Part shown: in pieces, positions 14,629 to 15,268 of the stretch | Layout of the letters: each line of letters opens with the position of its first letter | How positions within the stretch are numbered: the first letter of the stretch is position 1 | NCBI GenBank assembly: GCA_014523695.1 | Contig: JAATVS010000148.1 | Location: 1-15,268, forward strand | Length of the DNA: 15,268 nucleotides | Origin: Nitrososphaerales archaeon TH5895 | Lineage (GTDB): Archaea > Thermoproteota > Nitrososphaeria > Nitrososphaerales > Nitrososphaeraceae | Direction: 5' to 3' | Program-made: the position numbers and the translations under genes | The notes under the pieces: generated by a model | Seen by the model: the letters and a program-made list of their open reading frames with translations, nothing else | Database searches by the model: none | What the model was told of the DNA's origin: nothing

Positions 14629-15132
14629 TTACCTGGCATCTATCACTAAAGTCGACTGTCCAAACTCATTTGGTATGTCAGTAGATGTTGTATTCTCTAG
14701 AACAATATCATACTTCAGCTTTTTTGCAGTGGGATCATGCACTGGATTTGTCAGTTCGACAATCATTATATCCTGACTACCCTCATCTCCTACAATCAAG
14801 GCTGCATTAGGAGGATCCGCCGTGAAACTCTTGGGTCCCGTCGACCAGTACCAGTGCCAGTTACCAATGAAATCGGAAGTATTAACAGACGTAACTATTC
14901 TCTCCGGTCCGTCAGAAAATAATATGGTCTTATCTGATACGTTATTCAATTCCAGTGTATATGATATAGCATTATCTTCAAATATCGAACCAGACTTTGC
15001 ATGTTGAATGCTCAAGAACCGTGGTTCAGACGTTGAAGTTGCATTTTCTCCTTGCGAGTATGCTAAACCACCAGAAGAAAATATCAATATAAAAAATATG
15101 ACAGACAACAAAACAGAATATAAAAGCTTCAT
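14629..15132 (-). CDS. Exported 167-aa beta-sandwich protein, unknown function
   Basis: ATG 15132 on the minus strand starts a textbook signal peptide (MKLLYSVLLSVIFFILIFSS, cut near residue 26 at AYS-QG). The mature protein is beta-rich and well conserved in look: LFSDGPERIVTSVNTSDFIG, then NWHWYWSTGPKSFTADPPNA, ALIVGDEGSQDIMIVELTNP and a final strand FGQSTLVIDA. The Trp-rich HWYW and the PPNAALIV segment recall a conserved secreted family seen in archaea and some bacteria, whose function is not established. A TATA-like element near 15160-15168 lies about 30 nt upstream. It stands in a group of secreted-protein genes. Confidence 0.75.
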   Translation of the reverse strand: MKLLYSVLLSVIFFILIFSSGGLAYSQGENATSTSEPRFLSIQHAKSGSIFEDNAISYTLELNNVSDKTILFSDGPERIVTSVNTSDFIGNWHWYWSTGPKSFTADPPNAALIVGDEGSQDIMIVELTNPVHDPTAKKLKYDIVLENTTSTDIPNEFGQSTLVIDAR

Positions 15133-15210
15133 AGAGCTGAATACTGCACGGAAATACTATTAAGTATATCTATTATAATACACGCGTCAGAACTGATCTA
15201 GGAATACGGG

Positions 15211-15218
15211 TTATAAAT
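15211..15218 (+). promoter_or_regulatory. TATA box of the gene leaving the window
   Basis: TTATAAAT is about 45 nt ahead of ATG 15260, giving a leader of roughly 20 nt that carries the SD. Confidence 0.45.
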
Positions 15219-15259
15219 GATACGGTTTTTTTGGTAATTCATTATTGCTAGGAGATTTA

Positions 15260-15268
15260 ATGGGTCAA
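15260..15268 (+). CDS. First three codons of a gene cut by the window edge
   Basis: ATG GGT CAA follows GGAG (15251-15254) at 5-nt spacing, and a TATA box at 15211. Only M-G-Q is visible, so nothing can be said about the product. The start signals alone support a gene here. Confidence 0.4.

Noticed and set aside
1..15268. CRISPR array, tRNA, rRNA, intact transposase or restriction endonuclease
   Set aside because: No regularly spaced repeats, no cloverleaf, no rRNA motif and no transposase or nuclease signature beyond the ParB and metallo-beta-lactamase domains were found on reading both strands.

Overview
The window looks like chromosomal DNA of an ammonia-oxidising thaumarchaeon (Nitrososphaeria), probably of the soil Nitrososphaera/Nitrosocosmicus type. 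This is inferred from low GC, archaeal TATA boxes 20-35 nt ahead of starts, Shine-Dalgarno (SD) led TTG starts inside an operon, and a run of small Asn/Thr-rich secreted proteins that includes a PsbP-like one. There is no rRNA, tRNA or housekeeping marker, so the lineage call is an inference. No CRISPR array or intact transposase was seen.

Left part (1-2394): a possible gene tail at the edge, then a minus-strand winged-helix protein whose start is preceded by a perfect 20-bp palindrome, then two decayed gene fragments and about 400 bp with no convincing gene.

Centre (2395-6623): a compact five-gene plus-strand operon, the most distinctive part of the window. It encodes an AbrB-type small DNA-binding protein, three proteins of unrecognised family (a helical one, one with an N-terminal winged helix, and one with a Lys-rich linker and coiled coil), and a ParB-domain/beta-class DNA methyltransferase fusion. 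Genes overlap or nearly abut, and three in a row start with TTG behind good SDs. A perfect inverted repeat (11-bp arms, 1-bp centre) lies inside the ParB-methyltransferase gene, and a 7-bp-arm repeat lies at the AbrB start. Together these suggest a self-contained partition, epigenetic or plasmid-maintenance-like module, perhaps from an integrated element. No restriction nuclease or ParA is visible here.

Middle right (6624-9427): two adjacent hairpins, a nonsense-interrupted remnant that may be a recombinase N-terminus, a minus-strand 178-aa HTH/coiled-coil protein, and a large intact metallo-beta-lactamase-fold protein.

Right part (9428-15268): mostly envelope or secreted proteins and decayed genes. 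A small gene is broken by one extra T, an HTH gene by two +1 insertions and a PsbP-like secreted protein by two -1 deletions. Then come an exported beta-rich protein, an exported alpha/beta hydrolase, a membrane-anchored Met-rich protein with one +1 frameshift, an exported 167-aa protein, and the first codons of a gene leaving the window. In every frameshifted gene the net indel restores an exact multiple of three. All lesions lie in a few small genes, while about 9 kb of other coding sequence (including the whole operon) is clean, which argues for real decay rather than sequencing error.
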